Shown: positions 10,619 to 24,000 of the stretch, one piece after another | Layout of the letters: each line of letters starts with the position of its first letter | How positions within the stretch are numbered: the first letter of the stretch is position 1 | Source of the DNA: Gossypium raimondii | Taxonomy: Eukaryota > Streptophyta > Magnoliopsida > Malvales > Malvaceae | Direction of reading: 5' to 3' | DNA length: 64,000 bases | Assembly: GCF_025698545.1 (NCBI RefSeq) | Contig: NC_068576.1 | Span: 54,906,094-54,970,093, forward strand | Translations under genes and position numbers: made by a program | The notes under the pieces: generated by a model | What the model saw: only the letters and a program-made list of their open reading frames with translations | What the model was told of the DNA's origin: nothing | The model's database searches: none

Positions 10619-13600
10619 ACCCTTATCTAATCTCTTGAATTGTGGATATTGGATTGAATTGAAACGTTACATTCTTAGCTGCCAAGAATCCATATTTAGC
10701 TTGTTTATTATTATTTTATTATATTCAACTTATTTTATTGTTGTTTAATATTGATTGTGATAGATGTTATCTTATTGTTATTTTATACGGGCTGTGATAG
10801 ATCTTTTTTTATTATTGCTTTATAGGTATTGTGATAAATCCTCTTATGTTAGCAAGTCTTGAAATATTCTATATAATCAATAGATAATGTTTTGAAAATG
10901 TATATAGAGCATTAATTGTTTTTGTGATGAACTTCATTTTATGACTGCATTTTGATGGTAAAACATTTTGTGTTGTAATTTTACTTGTCAAGTTCATGGG
11001 GTAAATTTAGTGGTGAAAGTATCCATCTTAAAAGTGCAAAAGTGAAGAAATTGCCACGGGTGATAAATTCAGGACTTGTCGTAAGTGTTCAAGATAGATT
11101 ATATCTCATTGAACTAGGCTCCGTTTGTGTTCTTATTTTATTTCTATTTATCGCAGCACTTGAACAAGGTGTTCACTCCCTTAAGCACTCCTTCCAAACA
11201 CACAGCTTGTGTCACAAAAACTACTTCGAATTAACAAAGAAAATTTTGGGGATTATTTCATAACCTTCACATAATTAAATGACTGGAACTGGAATTTACC
11301 CAAACAAAAAAAATAGAAAAGATAAACTTACTGAAGCATGAGGCTGAGTCAGTGGTCAGTGCTGCTCCCCGTGGCCTTTTACTCCTTTTCTCGGTAGAGT
11401 CACGTGCTAGGGATTGTGTCGCCCAAAGCCCTAATATATATGCATGGTTCCAAAGCCCATCATCTTTTATGACAAGGCCCGCAAGTCTGCCAGCCCTATC
11501 CTAAAATGTTACTTGTCTCTCTTATAAAACTTAATTAGATTTGAAAAATAATTTATTAAAAAACAAGTAATAATGAGTTTGTTTTTATTTCATTAATCCA
11601 ATCTTTTATCGTTCATTAAAGCAGATTTCAATCCTTGTCCTTCAAAAAAAATTTTCTCTAACAGTTTCATTTATTTGTTCAGATTTTACCTATTATAAAA
11701 AATGTAGTTGTTATACACATATAATGGCATAATAAAAAGATAATCGTAGTCAGTTTATTATAGAATTCATTTCGTGAATCTTCATCAAATAAAGAATGTA
11801 AGAATTATGTTAAAAAGAAGAAGTAAGAATCAAATCAACAAAATTCAAAGATGCATATCATGCGCATGTATTATTGCTTTTATGCATATTTTATTTTACG
11901 TTCTTTCACGTGATTAATTATAAAGTTCATAAATCTAATAAGTTTAATTAATGAATATGAGTTATCAAATTAAATTAATTAATTTATAGTGAATTAGTAA
12001 AGTCAAGTAATTAATTTATAAGTTTCCAAATTCATGGTAAAATATTTAATTAGAGAACTTAATAGTTTCTTGAATTGATATCTTTAATTTCACTGATTGT
12101 AGATTGTTTTCAATTAATGAAATATGATTAATATATTTCTTCACATGAAATTTAACCATTTTATTGAAATAATATTTTAATTAAGATAATTTTTATTTAA
12201 TAAATAATAACTATAATTTTACTTAAAATTTTAGAGCATATGTTGTTATAGAAAACCAATTTAATAAAGAACACACTTCATAATTATGGATGTTAAAATA
12301 AAACATAAAAAACTGGTTTTTCTAGAAACTTAAGTGTTATAACGAAATGCTATTATAACATGTGATTGTTACAGAGAGAATTGATACTGTAATAGCAACC
12401 ATATCAATTAAATTAGTATTCGATTGGTATATTTTAAATTTTACAAATCCAATTAATTTGAGAATGGAATGCGGTTTCAAATGGGTTACTTTTATAAAAT
12501 AATTTAACAAGTTGAATGACAATTTTTTTCTCCAAGTCATTACTTCTATCTTCTTCTTTTTTTGCACAAATCTAAATGTTGGTTTTCTTTTTTTGTTTCA
12601 ACCCAGAATTTTATATTTTACTCTTATTACTAAATAAGAAGTTGTTGGACTGAATGTTAAATTTCTTGCTAGATGATCTCGATTATACACGATCTATATG
12701 GTAAACCATAGCCTAATATTAATGGGCCGAGACCCAAAGAAGAAAATCTAAGCTTAAACGCTTGTCATCAGGATCAAACGACCTAATATTTTAATGGGCC
12801 GACACCTTTAACTTTATATATTTCAATAAAAATAATTCTAATTAAATTTTGAATTACCTAGATAATTGCAAGTTAAAACAACATAAGAATGATTAAAGTT
12901 TAATACAAGTACTTATATAATATTATAAAATTCATTCTAGTCCTTCTACGTTTGAAATAACGATATTTTATTCATTGCACGTTAATTTTACCATTAATTA
13001 TATAACATGGTTTAACAAATGATTGCCAAAGTACAAACAATTATGTATAAAAATTTGAATCGAAAACAGAATATTTTGAATCAAAACTGTTGCTTAGCTT
13101 TTTAATTGATTTTAATCATTAATTTACTATCGAGTTAGTTACGGTTAAGTCATGTCACTTCATTAACAATAAAGTTAAAATTAACATGTAAGGACTAATT
13201 TTCTTTTTATAGTAGAGGGTTAAGATACACTTTTGATATGATAAACTTTAATTGCGTAAAAACACAAATAATAAAATGAAATAATGGAACAATATCGTAG
13301 TCCAATTAGAGTGATGCGCATCACTGGATTAATGCAAAATGATAATAGCAATATCATACTGTTTAAGAAAACACTTAACCACCTAAATCCACAATGGAAC
13401 ATTTAAAAGACAATGATTAGCAGAACATCATGGAGAAACTAAGTGCTCATATTCATATGCTTAATTATCCACAATTAAAAGGAAAACAACAACAAAACTT
13501 AAGCAATAAAGATGAACACCGGGAATGATGGTGACATGATCAATCTTAAATTTAAAATAATATGAGATAATTTAGATATAATATTTATGGGTGTTACGAT

Positions 13601-14217
13601 TTTAATCGAGGTATCTAAATTCGTAGAACCTCGACCTTTCGTTATATTAGCAAAATCCCATCGACGTCTTTTATTTCTAAATGGAGCTATCCCATGGATT
13701 TGGGGATAATTTCTAAATTAATTATTATTAATTACGTACATTGAACATTTTCAAGTAAATGGGGGAATTATAAAGAAAAGGGTCCCTTGCGCCCTGCCTT
13801 ATTTATTGTCTGTTGGTGGTCTTATAGGATAGTGGGAAGCCAAACAGCTATCTCTTCGTAGGGATTTGGTTGGTAAACGTAAACGTTGCCGTATTGCGCC
13901 TTTCGGAAGTGTATGGTATTAGGTCACCATCAAAATACATAAGCGATATTTTAATTTGAACAATTCAAGGTTTAACTTTATTTGTGATAATATTATTTTA
14001 ATAGAGAGCTTTTATCTTTTTGCTTCTTTTTTAAAGAAAAAAAAAAGGCTTATTACATTTTTTTAAATTTAAACAGGAAGGAATAATTTTCTTTAATTTA
14101 AAAGGGAGAAAATAAATGCTTGAGAATTGAGATAGAGAGTAACTTTTTCAACCATGTTATTGCTTTTTTGAAATATTTCAACCATTTTATTAGGTTTCTA
14201 TCATATGTTTCTCTTTA
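10619..14217. other. Intergenic AT-rich region
   Basis: No convincing gene. A less AT-rich patch at 11330-11520 contains G-box-like TCACGTGC and AAAGCCCTAATATATATGC, which could be a decayed promoter, but no associated reading frame was found. The rest is AT-rich sequence with short meaningless frames. Confidence 0.55.
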
Positions 14218-14628
14218 AGGTAAATTATAAAATAGTCACTTTTATTTGCCTCAAATTATATTTTATTTACTTATGTTTGAAATGTTACGTTTTAGTCATT
14301 TATGTTATCGTTTTGTTATGAAGTGGTCAATCTACTGTTAAGCTTCGTTACCTCCCTAATAACGGTTCTATGTGACAGTTCAAATGGGTTTTAAATGTTA
14401 ACTTGGATGTCCTACGTAGCAGTCCAAATTAAAAACCTATTTTCATCCCAGAAACTGGACATCCAAGTTGGTATTTAAAATCCATTTAGACTGCCACGTA
14501 GGACTACGTTAGGGAGTTTAATGGTAGAGTGACTATTTAGTAACAAAACAATAACGTAAGTGACTAAAACGTAAACAACTAAAATATAATATAAAACAAA
14601 CAAAAGTGACTATTTTTATAGTTTATCC
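14218..14628. mobile_element. Complete MITE with long terminal inverted repeats, probably Mutator-like
   Basis: The two ends are reverse complements: AGGTAAATTATAAAATAGTC on the left against GGATAAACTATAAAAATAGT on the right. The arms extend some 180 bp each (GTTACCTCCCTAA/TTAGGGAG; AACTTGGATGTCCTACGTAG/CTACGTAGGA). The flanks TTCTCTTTA (14209-14217) and TTCTTTTTA (14629-14637) match at 8 of 9 positions, as expected of a decayed 9-bp target duplication made by Mutator-type transposases. Non-coding. Confidence 0.75.
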
Positions 14629-17499
14629 TTCTTTTTATCCAACCAATTACTTTTAATAAAATTATATGATATTGTTATGGAATAAATTGAACATGGTAAT
14701 CATTGATTGACGAAATTTTTGTTATTAAATTATCCATTATTTTATTTTATGCTCTCTTTTTATTTTCAAAATAAATGTCATTTTTATTATGAGCTTTATA
14801 CCATATTTGAATCTTGCAACGATTAATACTTATTTTTATTAGTATGTTTTTCTTAAAAATATTTTTTATTGTTTATGTTCGAGGTTGTTATTTTTAGTAA
14901 TGTTGTCTCTAAAGTTTGAAATTGTATTTTCTCATTGAGAGTGCAATGTATCTTACCATTACACCCAACACTTGCTGGTACCTAATATGTTTAATAATTA
15001 TAAGAATTTTTAAAGTGGTGATTTGTCCAAAAAAAAGAAGAAGTTGTTAATTGCATTTAGCATTCTCAAACTACAACCTTTATTTTAAATTTACCCCCGA
15101 ACTTCAAAAACATTTTAATTACATCTTAAAATTATTAAGGTTACATGAATTAAGTCCTTCCATCATTAAAATCTTCAATTTAACAATTAAACAACACATC
15201 AAATCTTATGCACATAATTTAAAATGAAATAATTAAAAAAAACTTTTAAAACTACTAAAAACAAAGCAAAAAGAGAGATTCTGGACCTAAATGGTCATAG
15301 CTTATACATGTAATTAAAATGTTTTGAAAATTAAGGATGAATTTAGAATGGGAATCATAAATAAAGGACATTTATTGGAATTAGCTCTTATGGACGGCTG
15401 CTGGGAAAATAGTGACTTCTAATTGCGTTTTCATTATAAAAGACAACAACCAAATGATTGAGGGAAAACAATATGACCAATTCCCCCGTGCGACCATTGA
15501 CATCATAAATAATGCGTACACTATGATATTATTTAAAAAATAAATAAAGGCTTGGGTTGTTAGATTGATAAGGACACTTATGTGAAATCTTTGATTAAAT
15601 TAATTTTCGTAACAACTGATTTAACATTGATTCTATTATTTTATATCATACGACACAATAACCAAGCATGAACAACATTTATAGTTAATTTTTTTCAACA
15701 AGTTTGAGTTTAAAATACCAATTAAATGAAAAAGAAAAAAGAAAAAACATAGACACACATACATACACACATGAAAAATGAGTTATAGTGTCTAACACAA
15801 ACCCTTCAAAAGTTGTTTTCCTAAGCAAGCTTTGATTTGATTTTTTTTGGTTAGGTGTACAAAATTTTATTAATCGAACACGTTTTGTTCTGATTGAGGA
15901 TTACAACAATACACGGAGTAGAGGGGTTGGTTTCCATTTTCAATTAATTAAAATAAAAGATTTAATGTTAATTTTACGTGAATTAATAGATTAAATGATT
16001 ATTTGAATTTCATTTTAACAAGGTTCTTTTTATAAATTATACAGCAACACGATTGGTACGATTTGAATTTAAATTATACTTAACACGATAGACACTTTAA
16101 CCGTTAGACAAACATATAAGATTCTTTTTATTCTATATTTAATTATCCTTTCATTTAATTTAAAAAGAAATTAATTATATTTTGATAAATCTTGCTTTAA
16201 TGGATTGAATATTTTGGTTTGTTAACGTTTTAATTCTTAATCCGCGGCAACGCGGGAATCATCTTTAGCCCTTGGTCTTAATGTAGTAGGTTGTACATTG
16301 GTTTTGGTTGCATTTCTTGGTAGACGCTGTTTGAATAATAAATTAGAATAACTAAAATTTTTTCTTACACCGATTTAAATTTTAATTCCTATAGTTAACG
16401 CTGACTAAAACATTTCACACCGACTAATGCATAAATAATACTAAAAAAATATTTCTTACCAACTTTAAAGCCTTTTTATTAAACAAATTTAAAATTTAAA
16501 TATTAAACTTTAATTTTAACTAAGGTTAACGAAAATTACTTAGTAAAAAAATTTAAAACAAATAAACTCAAGAAAGAAAAATTCTAAAACTTTCGAACAT
16601 AACTCTGTGTTTATCTTTTTATTAAGTTTTCATTTTATATATTTAGTATGAGGTGATTTTATCGTAGGTTTTTTAAATAATGTTGTGTATAATTTTGTTA
16701 TTTAATGTGTGGGTTGTTTTTTTCTTTATTTATTTTAGATTTATTAAATGATGAAATTTTATTTGTGAAATTTATTGATGAGTATTTTATATAATAAATT
16801 AATATTTTATATTTAAAATTATTTAATCTAATTTATTTGAATATATTAAATATTTTTTAAAAATATCGATAAGTCTAAAATGGTACACCAAAATAGACCG
16901 ATATCGATACGTACCAATTTTAGTAGAGAAGACGGTATACCTATCGATGCAATCCTGACTACTTTGATTGGTATGCCATTTTCTTCTTAATTATTTAATT
17001 AATAATGTAAAAAAGAAATTAAAAATTATAAATACTTGAAAATTTAATCTAATTACCTTAATCTGAGTTGATAGTGTTGTTGTGCTCATAAAAAAAATTC
17101 AACATAAATCGTCTTCCTATTTAATAGTTTAGGGTTATGAGTAATAATAAGAATACTATAAAAACTTTAAATGCTATTATTAAATTGTATGTCAAGAAAC
17201 GATAAATTAGCAAAATCAACACTTTAATTTAAATGTTTAAATAAAAGATTAACTTTTTGAAATTATAAATTAAACCAATGAAAGAAAAAGGAATTCTCAA
17301 TCTTTAAAAATATTGGAAAAAAATTGTGTTTTTTTAATTAAAAAAATATGTTTATAGGCGGTCGGTCAAACTCAAATGGTTTATTAGGCAGAAAAAGAAG
17401 AACCTCTCTCTGGGTTTCATCCTTTGTTTCTTTCTCTTCTCTTTCCCTCGTCCTAGATCGGAATATTAGATCGAGCTTTGTCGGATTGTGCACGTCTCC
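14629..17499. other. Intergenic region upstream of the receptor-like kinase
   Basis: AT-rich, with no gene recognised. The last ~100 bp before the kinase start (17395-17470) turn CT-rich (CTCTCTCTGGG, TTTCTCTTCTCTTTCCCTCG), typical of a plant leader or core-promoter Y-patch. No clear TATA box is visible at a proper distance. Confidence 0.5.
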
Positions 17500-18974
17500 A
17501 TGGCTACATCTTTGACTACTGACAAATCTAAGGTTATAAGGACATGGATTTTATGTGTTCCAAATTTTGTCTGCTGGTACTACCGTTCTTGTCTCTTCCC
17601 ATCCATTTTCTTATTACTACCATTGTTCCTTTCATCTTCTCCACTCACTTTCTGCGTCGCTTCCACTCTTCCCCACACTTCCGGCACTGACCCACCCACA
17701 CCCTCTTTTAAAACAACCCAACCCCACTCTCACCCTCAAATCGACATCCTCATCACCGTTTCTCTTGTCTTGGTTCTAGCCTTGTTGTTTGCCATGGGGT
17801 TCTTGTTCAGATTCCTTAAACTCAGGAAACTCCGACGAAGTAAACCCACATCAGCCGCTCAACCTGAAGAAACCGAAAGCAAGGGAAAAGATTCGGTCGG
17901 CGGCGGCGGCGGCGGTGAAGGGTTTGTTAGGAAATTCAGTTGGGATGAGATTAAGAATGTTACTGAAGATTTCTCACTTGTGATTGGTCAAGGAGGGTTT
18001 AGCAATGTCTACCTGGCTAACTTGTCTGGTAATTCAAGACAAGGTGCAGTTAAAGTCCACATCGGCGGTGATCGACTTAACCAAGTGTTTAAACAAGAAC
18101 TGGATATTTTGCTCCGGCTCCGACACGACAACATCGTTAAACTTCTTGGTTACTGCAATGATCTAGGTGCGTTGCGTGAGTCTTTTGCTTTACTCTTCAA
18201 AAAGATAAGAGGACAAGTCTCTTTTTTTTTTTTTGGATTAATTGAAAACTTTTTAATATTTTTTCAGAAGAAGGGGCCATGGTGTTTGAGTACATTCCTA
18301 ATGGAAACTTACAAGAAAAGTTACACGAAAGGAATAACGAAGTACTTCCATGGAAGACCCGCACGGCCATAGCTTATCAACTCGCTCAAGCAATCGAATA
18401 TTTACACGAAAAATGTACCCTCCAAATCATTCACGGCGATATTAAAGCTTCAAACATCTTGTTGGACGAGCGTTTTAATTGTAAGCTCTGTGATTTCGGT
18501 TCGGCGAAGATGGGTTTTTCGTCGACGGTGATGCCACCGTCGTGTTCCAGGACGACGAAGCAAGTGATGATAGGGTCACCGGGTTATACCGACCCTCATT
18601 ACTTGAGAACCGGGTTGGCTTCCAAAAAGAACGACGTTTACAGCTTGGGTGTTATTATTTTAGAGCTTGTTACTGGGATGGAAGCTTTTTGTCCCGAAAG
18701 GGGACAATTATTGACGTCGATAATGGCGCCCAATTTAAAAGCCATTAGTGAAGTTGGGACGGCGGTGGACGTGGCGGAGCTGGTGGATCCACGTTTGGGT
18801 GCAGAATTTGACTTGGATGAAGCTAAGGCTATGGTTTCAATTGCTGGACTTTGCCTTCACCAGTCGCCGACTGTTAGGCCATCAGCTTCGCAAATCATGC
18901 AAATAATGAAGGAGAAAATGGGTTCCATTGACTTACTCTTGTCGCCGGCCAAAGATTGCCGCCATAAAAACTAA
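17500..18974 (+). CDS. Receptor-like protein kinase with very short ectodomain (At1g33260-like)
   Basis: Two exons, 17500-18166 and 18268-18974, joined across a 101-bp intron (GTGCGT…TTTTCAG), give 457 residues. The frame is open to a GTG at 17488, but the first ATG is 17500 (TCCATGGCT, good context). Order: hydrophobic N-terminus (about 31-54, possible signal), a short Ser/Pro/Thr linker, a transmembrane helix (81-104), a Gly run (134-139), then a kinase domain: glycine loop GQGGFSNVY (163-171), catalytic Lys in AVKVH (185), HGDIKASNILL and DFGSA. The HRD arginine is Gly, so this is a non-RD kinase; the catalytic Asp, Lys and DFG are kept, and APE is replaced by a GSPGYTDPHY segment. Likely an active membrane-anchored Ser/Thr kinase; ligand and pathway are unknown. 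The assignment to the At1g33260 type is from memory. Confidence 0.9.
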
Positions 18975-19781
18975 TTGATGGTGACAAACATAGTTGTCGA
19001 TTGGGTTCAAAGTGAAAATTGTTTATACTTTGGTCTTTTTTTATTGTAAGTAAATTTGCGTAGGTAAAAAGGATAATTAGGGCCTGTCCTGGTCTGGAAT
19101 GTGTGCCCCTAAATTAGACCAAAAAACTATTTTATTGTAGTAAATGTAAGATGGTTCAAATTTTCATATCACTAATTTTACTGCAACTGGAAACTATTTT
19201 TTTTATTTTTCTAAATTTTTTATTTTTGTTCAATCCCTACTAAATTTGAAATCCATTTGGTATAATTCTAAGTGTTAAATTTTGTTTAAAATTATCGAAT
19301 TTAATTAAGTTATGTGATAAATTGAAAAATTAAATATTGAAAATTAAAATTATTTAATATATTATTTAAATTTAATTACTAAATATAATTATATTATTGA
19401 TAAATGTATATTTTAAATTTTAAAAATGTTTTACATTTTATTTTTAATTTTAAATATTTCATCGTAATCTAAATCTAAATCAAAATTCTAATAGTAAATG
19501 ATAAGTAACACTTATGTACTTATTATTTTCTACATTTTATAGAAAATGAGTTTTAAAGTTACTTTATGCTCAAAACGAGGAAGGACTCTCGACCATTGGT
19601 TAAAGTAGGAGAAACATTTGCCATATTATCTAATTATATGGTTGTAAACGCTTTTATTTAATATATTAGTAGTGAAAATTTTTATTTCCATAAGCAAAAT
19701 TGAAACAAATTTATCATGTATCTTATTTATTTAATTTTTAAAATTATTATTTAATTTATTGGTATAAATGATATCATTTTA
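18975..19781. other. Downstream region of the receptor-like kinase
   Basis: The first ~150 bp probably hold the kinase 3' UTR (TTTTTTTATTGTAAGTAAATT near 19040). The remainder is AT-rich, without motifs or frames of note. Confidence 0.5.
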
Positions 19782-20289
19782 GCTTAATATATGATTTGGT
19801 ACTCGAGCTTAACACTTTTTTCTAACATAATACTTGTGTTATTTTTGGCCTGGTACTTATACTTGATAAAATTACATATTTTGATACTCAAAGATAACAG
19901 TGTTAACTTTTTAAATTGTTTAATCAAGTTTTAAAGTTAATTTGATAAAATTATTTGCTAATATTATTAAATTTGAAATTATCATGATTTTGATAATAGA
20001 ATAAATTTAATGTCAATTATGAATTTATTTAAATTTGTATTTAATTTGTCAAATGCGGTCTAATGGATGTGATTCAATTCAAATTTTAAAGTTGATTTAA
20101 TGAAAGTTAATTGTAAATTTTATCAAATCAACTCTAAAACCCTAATTAAATATTAAAAATTAACATCATTATCTCCAAGTATCAATACGTGTAACTTTTG
20201 TCAAATATAAGTACCACATTGATTAAAAAATTATATGTACCATATTAAAAAAAATGTCAAAAACTCAAATACCAGATTATATATTAAAC
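19782..20289. mobile_element. MITE with about 125-bp terminal inverted repeats
   Basis: The left end GCTTAATATATGATTTGGTA pairs with the reverse complement of the right end, GTTTAATATATAATCTGGTA. The arms continue with matched features (GGTACTTATA-type motif, GATACTCAAAGATAA against GATACTTGGAGATAA) to about 19905 and back from about 20165. The element is 508 bp and non-coding. Flanks do not show a clean target duplication, so the superfamily is uncertain. Confidence 0.7.
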
Positions 20290-21016
20290 ATTTAATTTTT
20301 TAGTGTTTGGCTGTACAGAGATTGGGACGTTACGGTCCTTAATCCTTACGGGAATGCGTGCCTATTTATCCGAAGATAAGGAAAAGATTTGATCGATTTT
20401 AATCAAATAAAATTTTTAATAATTTCATATCTATTTTTTTATAAAATATCTAAAATTACTACTCTTCAGTATATTAATAGAAGTAAAATACATTTCAACG
20501 CATTCGAACTCACTCCCTCGACAACAATATGTATGTCAATAAATTTTTCTAATATATAACTTTATTAGAAATATAAGAAAAACTTATATTATAAATCACT
20601 GAAAGTGAAATGCGTGATGCCGTGTAAAAACATTAACTGTTAAAAAAGAAATGAAAATGTATTTTAAAATTTAAGAGTTATTATATCAGTCTATTGTACC
20701 CAAATTTAAAAGGACCTAATAGCAAATTAAAAGAAAAATAAGTATTTATTATAATTTATTAACGAATAATATAAGCCATGTTACCAAAAAAAATAGAGTG
20801 CAAAAAATGGCGTGAAGAACTTTCGGGAAATTTTACTTATTTCTTCAATAAGTTTGTTCGTCGCCACAAAGCTAAAAATGCAAGTCGCTGAAGAGAATAT
20901 AAAATGTACCAACAAAAAAGAAAAAAGCTAAAAACATGCTATGTGACTCACTGAGAATTGATGCTCTCATGCCATCATTCTCTTCAAAATTCCTTCGGAA
21001 TCCAATCCCATAACTT
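20290..21016. other. Short intergenic region including the probable 3' UTR of the MEB-like gene
   Basis: AT-rich DNA. The part nearest 21016 should be the 3' UTR of the minus-strand gene; no other feature is supported. Confidence 0.5.
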
Positions 21017-24000
21017 TCAATAGGATGCCCTTCCCATCTCCATTGGTATCGTCTCCAAAAACGGCATGCTGACAGTTGAACTCGAGTCAAACAAACCGAG
21101 CTGCTCGGCGAGTTTTTTCAACAGTTGACCAACTACGTATGAGATGCCAGACGCCGTTATCCCAAGGCTGACGTAATAAAATACAGTTCGGAAATAAGCT
21201 CGGTTTGGTTTTCTAACATGACCTTTCCCTAGTGCAAGCAAAATGATGCATATTAGAGAAGCACCGGCCATTGCTGCTAGCTTGAAGTCTTTATCATCGC
21301 TATTGCGAAACGAGAAGCCATAGACGACAGGAGGAACCAAGCCAAATATGAGGAATGATAAAATAGCTACAAATGCATGCAGTTTGAAATTCTGTCTCCG
21401 TCCTAACAGCACTTGGTACCGATCTTCCTCAACATCAGAAGCTCGAGGTTGGTCATTTTTCAGTTCCCTAAGCTGTAAAGTTATAAGTGAAAGGAGATTT
21501 GCAGAACAATATATTAATTAAAAGGCATTTATTACAGATTACAATGTACATATTAATAGACAACTTTTATCAAGCATCATTGTAAACAAGGAATGTTATT
21601 CATAAGGGAAAAAATACTCACATTATGACAAATGACGATAAGTCCTCCAATCAGATTTGCCACTCCCAAAGCCAAAACATTCACTGCAATATCAAAGCAA
21701 AAACTGGGTCTAGTATGTTCCATGCAAGGAAATATTCTACATTATATATATATGTGATGATAAGGGATGAGAGAATATGACAAAACATGCATCTACTCGA
21801 ACTATTTGATATAATCTGGAGAGGGGAAAAAGAGAGAAAACTTACATGTACCGGCACCAGCACCGGCTGCAGAAGACACAACCCCTAAACTTGTGATTGA
21901 TTCAATTAATCCACCATAGACGATACTTTTCAGAATTTCCCATTCACGAACTTCACCAGCATCAGTACCTCTATATTCAGTTTCTGTTATTGTTTGAGAC
22001 GAAGGTGGCACTTCCACACTGGGATGTAATAATGGCTCGAGTAACCCAGTTTCAATATCCTTTATGTCATTCTCACCTGCTTCATATTGCAATGGCAGAA
22101 GATGCAGAAAATTAGAAACTTCAGCGAATCTAACATGCAATACATTGCACCACGACAATCAAGTATATGAGTCGATACAAGTGAGAAATCAATCCTTTTC
22201 CAGTTTAAAAGAAACAATTTAAGGAGTTAAAATCAAATGTGAAAAGGATGGTTTAGCAGTAAAATACACCCAAACATGCACATACCAATATTTCTCTGAA
22301 ACAAGTCAGCATCTGGCTTCTGCACAGTAGATTCACCTTTCAGCTTGCCAAGTAGAGAGCTGTCTGTCGAAGAAAATATGTCACTTATTCCAGGTTCTTT
22401 GAGTTTTATAGCTGTCGCATCTATATGTTCACCGTTGATAACTGATGGGGTTGGCACTGCAGCACTTTGCACTGATACAGCATGACCAGCTTGAACAGGT
22501 GGATATTCTAATATTCCATATCAAGCACAAATAGACCACTCTTAGTAAGAATGATAAGATGGTGATAGCCAAGATGGTCAAGGCTTTCATCTAAACCGTT
22601 CCAAGGCAATCTAAAACCTTGAAAGTAACTATGAACTCCAAGCAAAGAGAAAGAGGTAAACAATAAACATACAAAGACAGCAATAGCAAATAGACATAAC
22701 AGATTTTCATCTTTTAATGATTGTAAAGTTAACCATACCTCCTTTGCTCTTATAATATCCAAAAATCGATAAAATCCAATTTGTTTTCTCTGTAGGTATC
22801 TTTTGAGGTCTTTGCTTGCTGTCATTCTGGTTTACATCTTGTGGATTCTGTGCATTTTCATTGCGGCTTATCTTTTGAGGACTCTGTGTATCTTCATTCC
22901 GGTTTATATCTCGAGCTTTCTGTGCATCTTCATTAGGATTTATATGTTGAGGACTACTCATGTTTGCATCGCGGTTTTTCTTTTGAGGACTTTGTGTACC
23001 TCCATTCCAGATTATATCTTGAGGTTTTTGTGCATCTTCATTATTGTTTATACATTGAGGACTACTCATGTTTGCATCATGGCTTCTCTTCTGAGGACTT
23101 TGTGTGTCATCATTGCCGCTTATCAGTTGAGGAGTTTCTGGGTACTCGTTCTGGCTAATACCTTGAGGACTTTGTGTTTTCCCCTCTGGGCTTATCTCTA
23201 GAGGACTTTGTGTTTTTCCCTCCGAGTTAATCTCTGAAGGACTTGGTGTGTTCTCACTCAGGTTTGTTCCTTGTGGACTTAGATTGTTTTCACTCAGGTT
23301 GGTTCCTTCGGTACTTTCTGAGTGTTCCCTCTGCCTTATCTCTTGTGGACTTTGGGTGTGTTCAGTCTGTCTCCCCCCTCTGAAGAACTGAAAGATCTTG
23401 AAACAACCATTTCCTTCAAGATTTAAAGAATGGAATTAGGTTTCATGCACATAAAACACCCTACATGGTAATGATCTAAAATTTGTCAAGTTAAAAAGTT
23501 AAATTTATTTGATTCGAAACTCATACCAAGGAACTAACAAGTAACATACAAGCATGCGTGAAAATAGAAATTGCACACATGTGAGGTTACCATTGAATGC
23601 ATCTACACCTTCGTTGGTTGTTTCTACTCTAATGATCAGTAAGATACTTAGATGATTATGTGACATAAGTAATGTAATACCTATAGGAATGAAAAGGCTG
23701 AAGCATGATAAGCAGCTGAATGCTTCTTGTTCTTGTTCTCTACTGGCATCTTGCTCGTCAGGTGCTGCTGCTGGACTAGGATCTGAATGTATTTCAGGCG
23801 TGTCACCACTGACAATAAAACCTGCAGAAGTAGGAATCAGATCCGGCTTTTTGCCACGCTTTGGTTTGTGGCGTATTGAAACTTTAGGTTTTCTTCTAAC
23901 AAGGATCACCCTTTTTGTAATACAAGAATTGCATTTTGGACAGTACAAATCATGTGTATTTTGTTTCTCTAAAACCCCTTCAACATCTAAGTCCATCAAA

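Noticed and set aside
11330-11520. Possible promoter or small RNA gene in a GC-richer patch
   Set aside because: Has a G-box and TATATATA, but no upstream element/TATA spacing of plant snRNA genes and no downstream reading frame.
22803-23201. Plus-strand 132-codon frame with regular Leu-Arg-Thr-Leu repeats
   Set aside because: It is the antisense shadow of the 36-bp coding repeat in the MEB-like gene; the sense frame has family homology and correct splicing.
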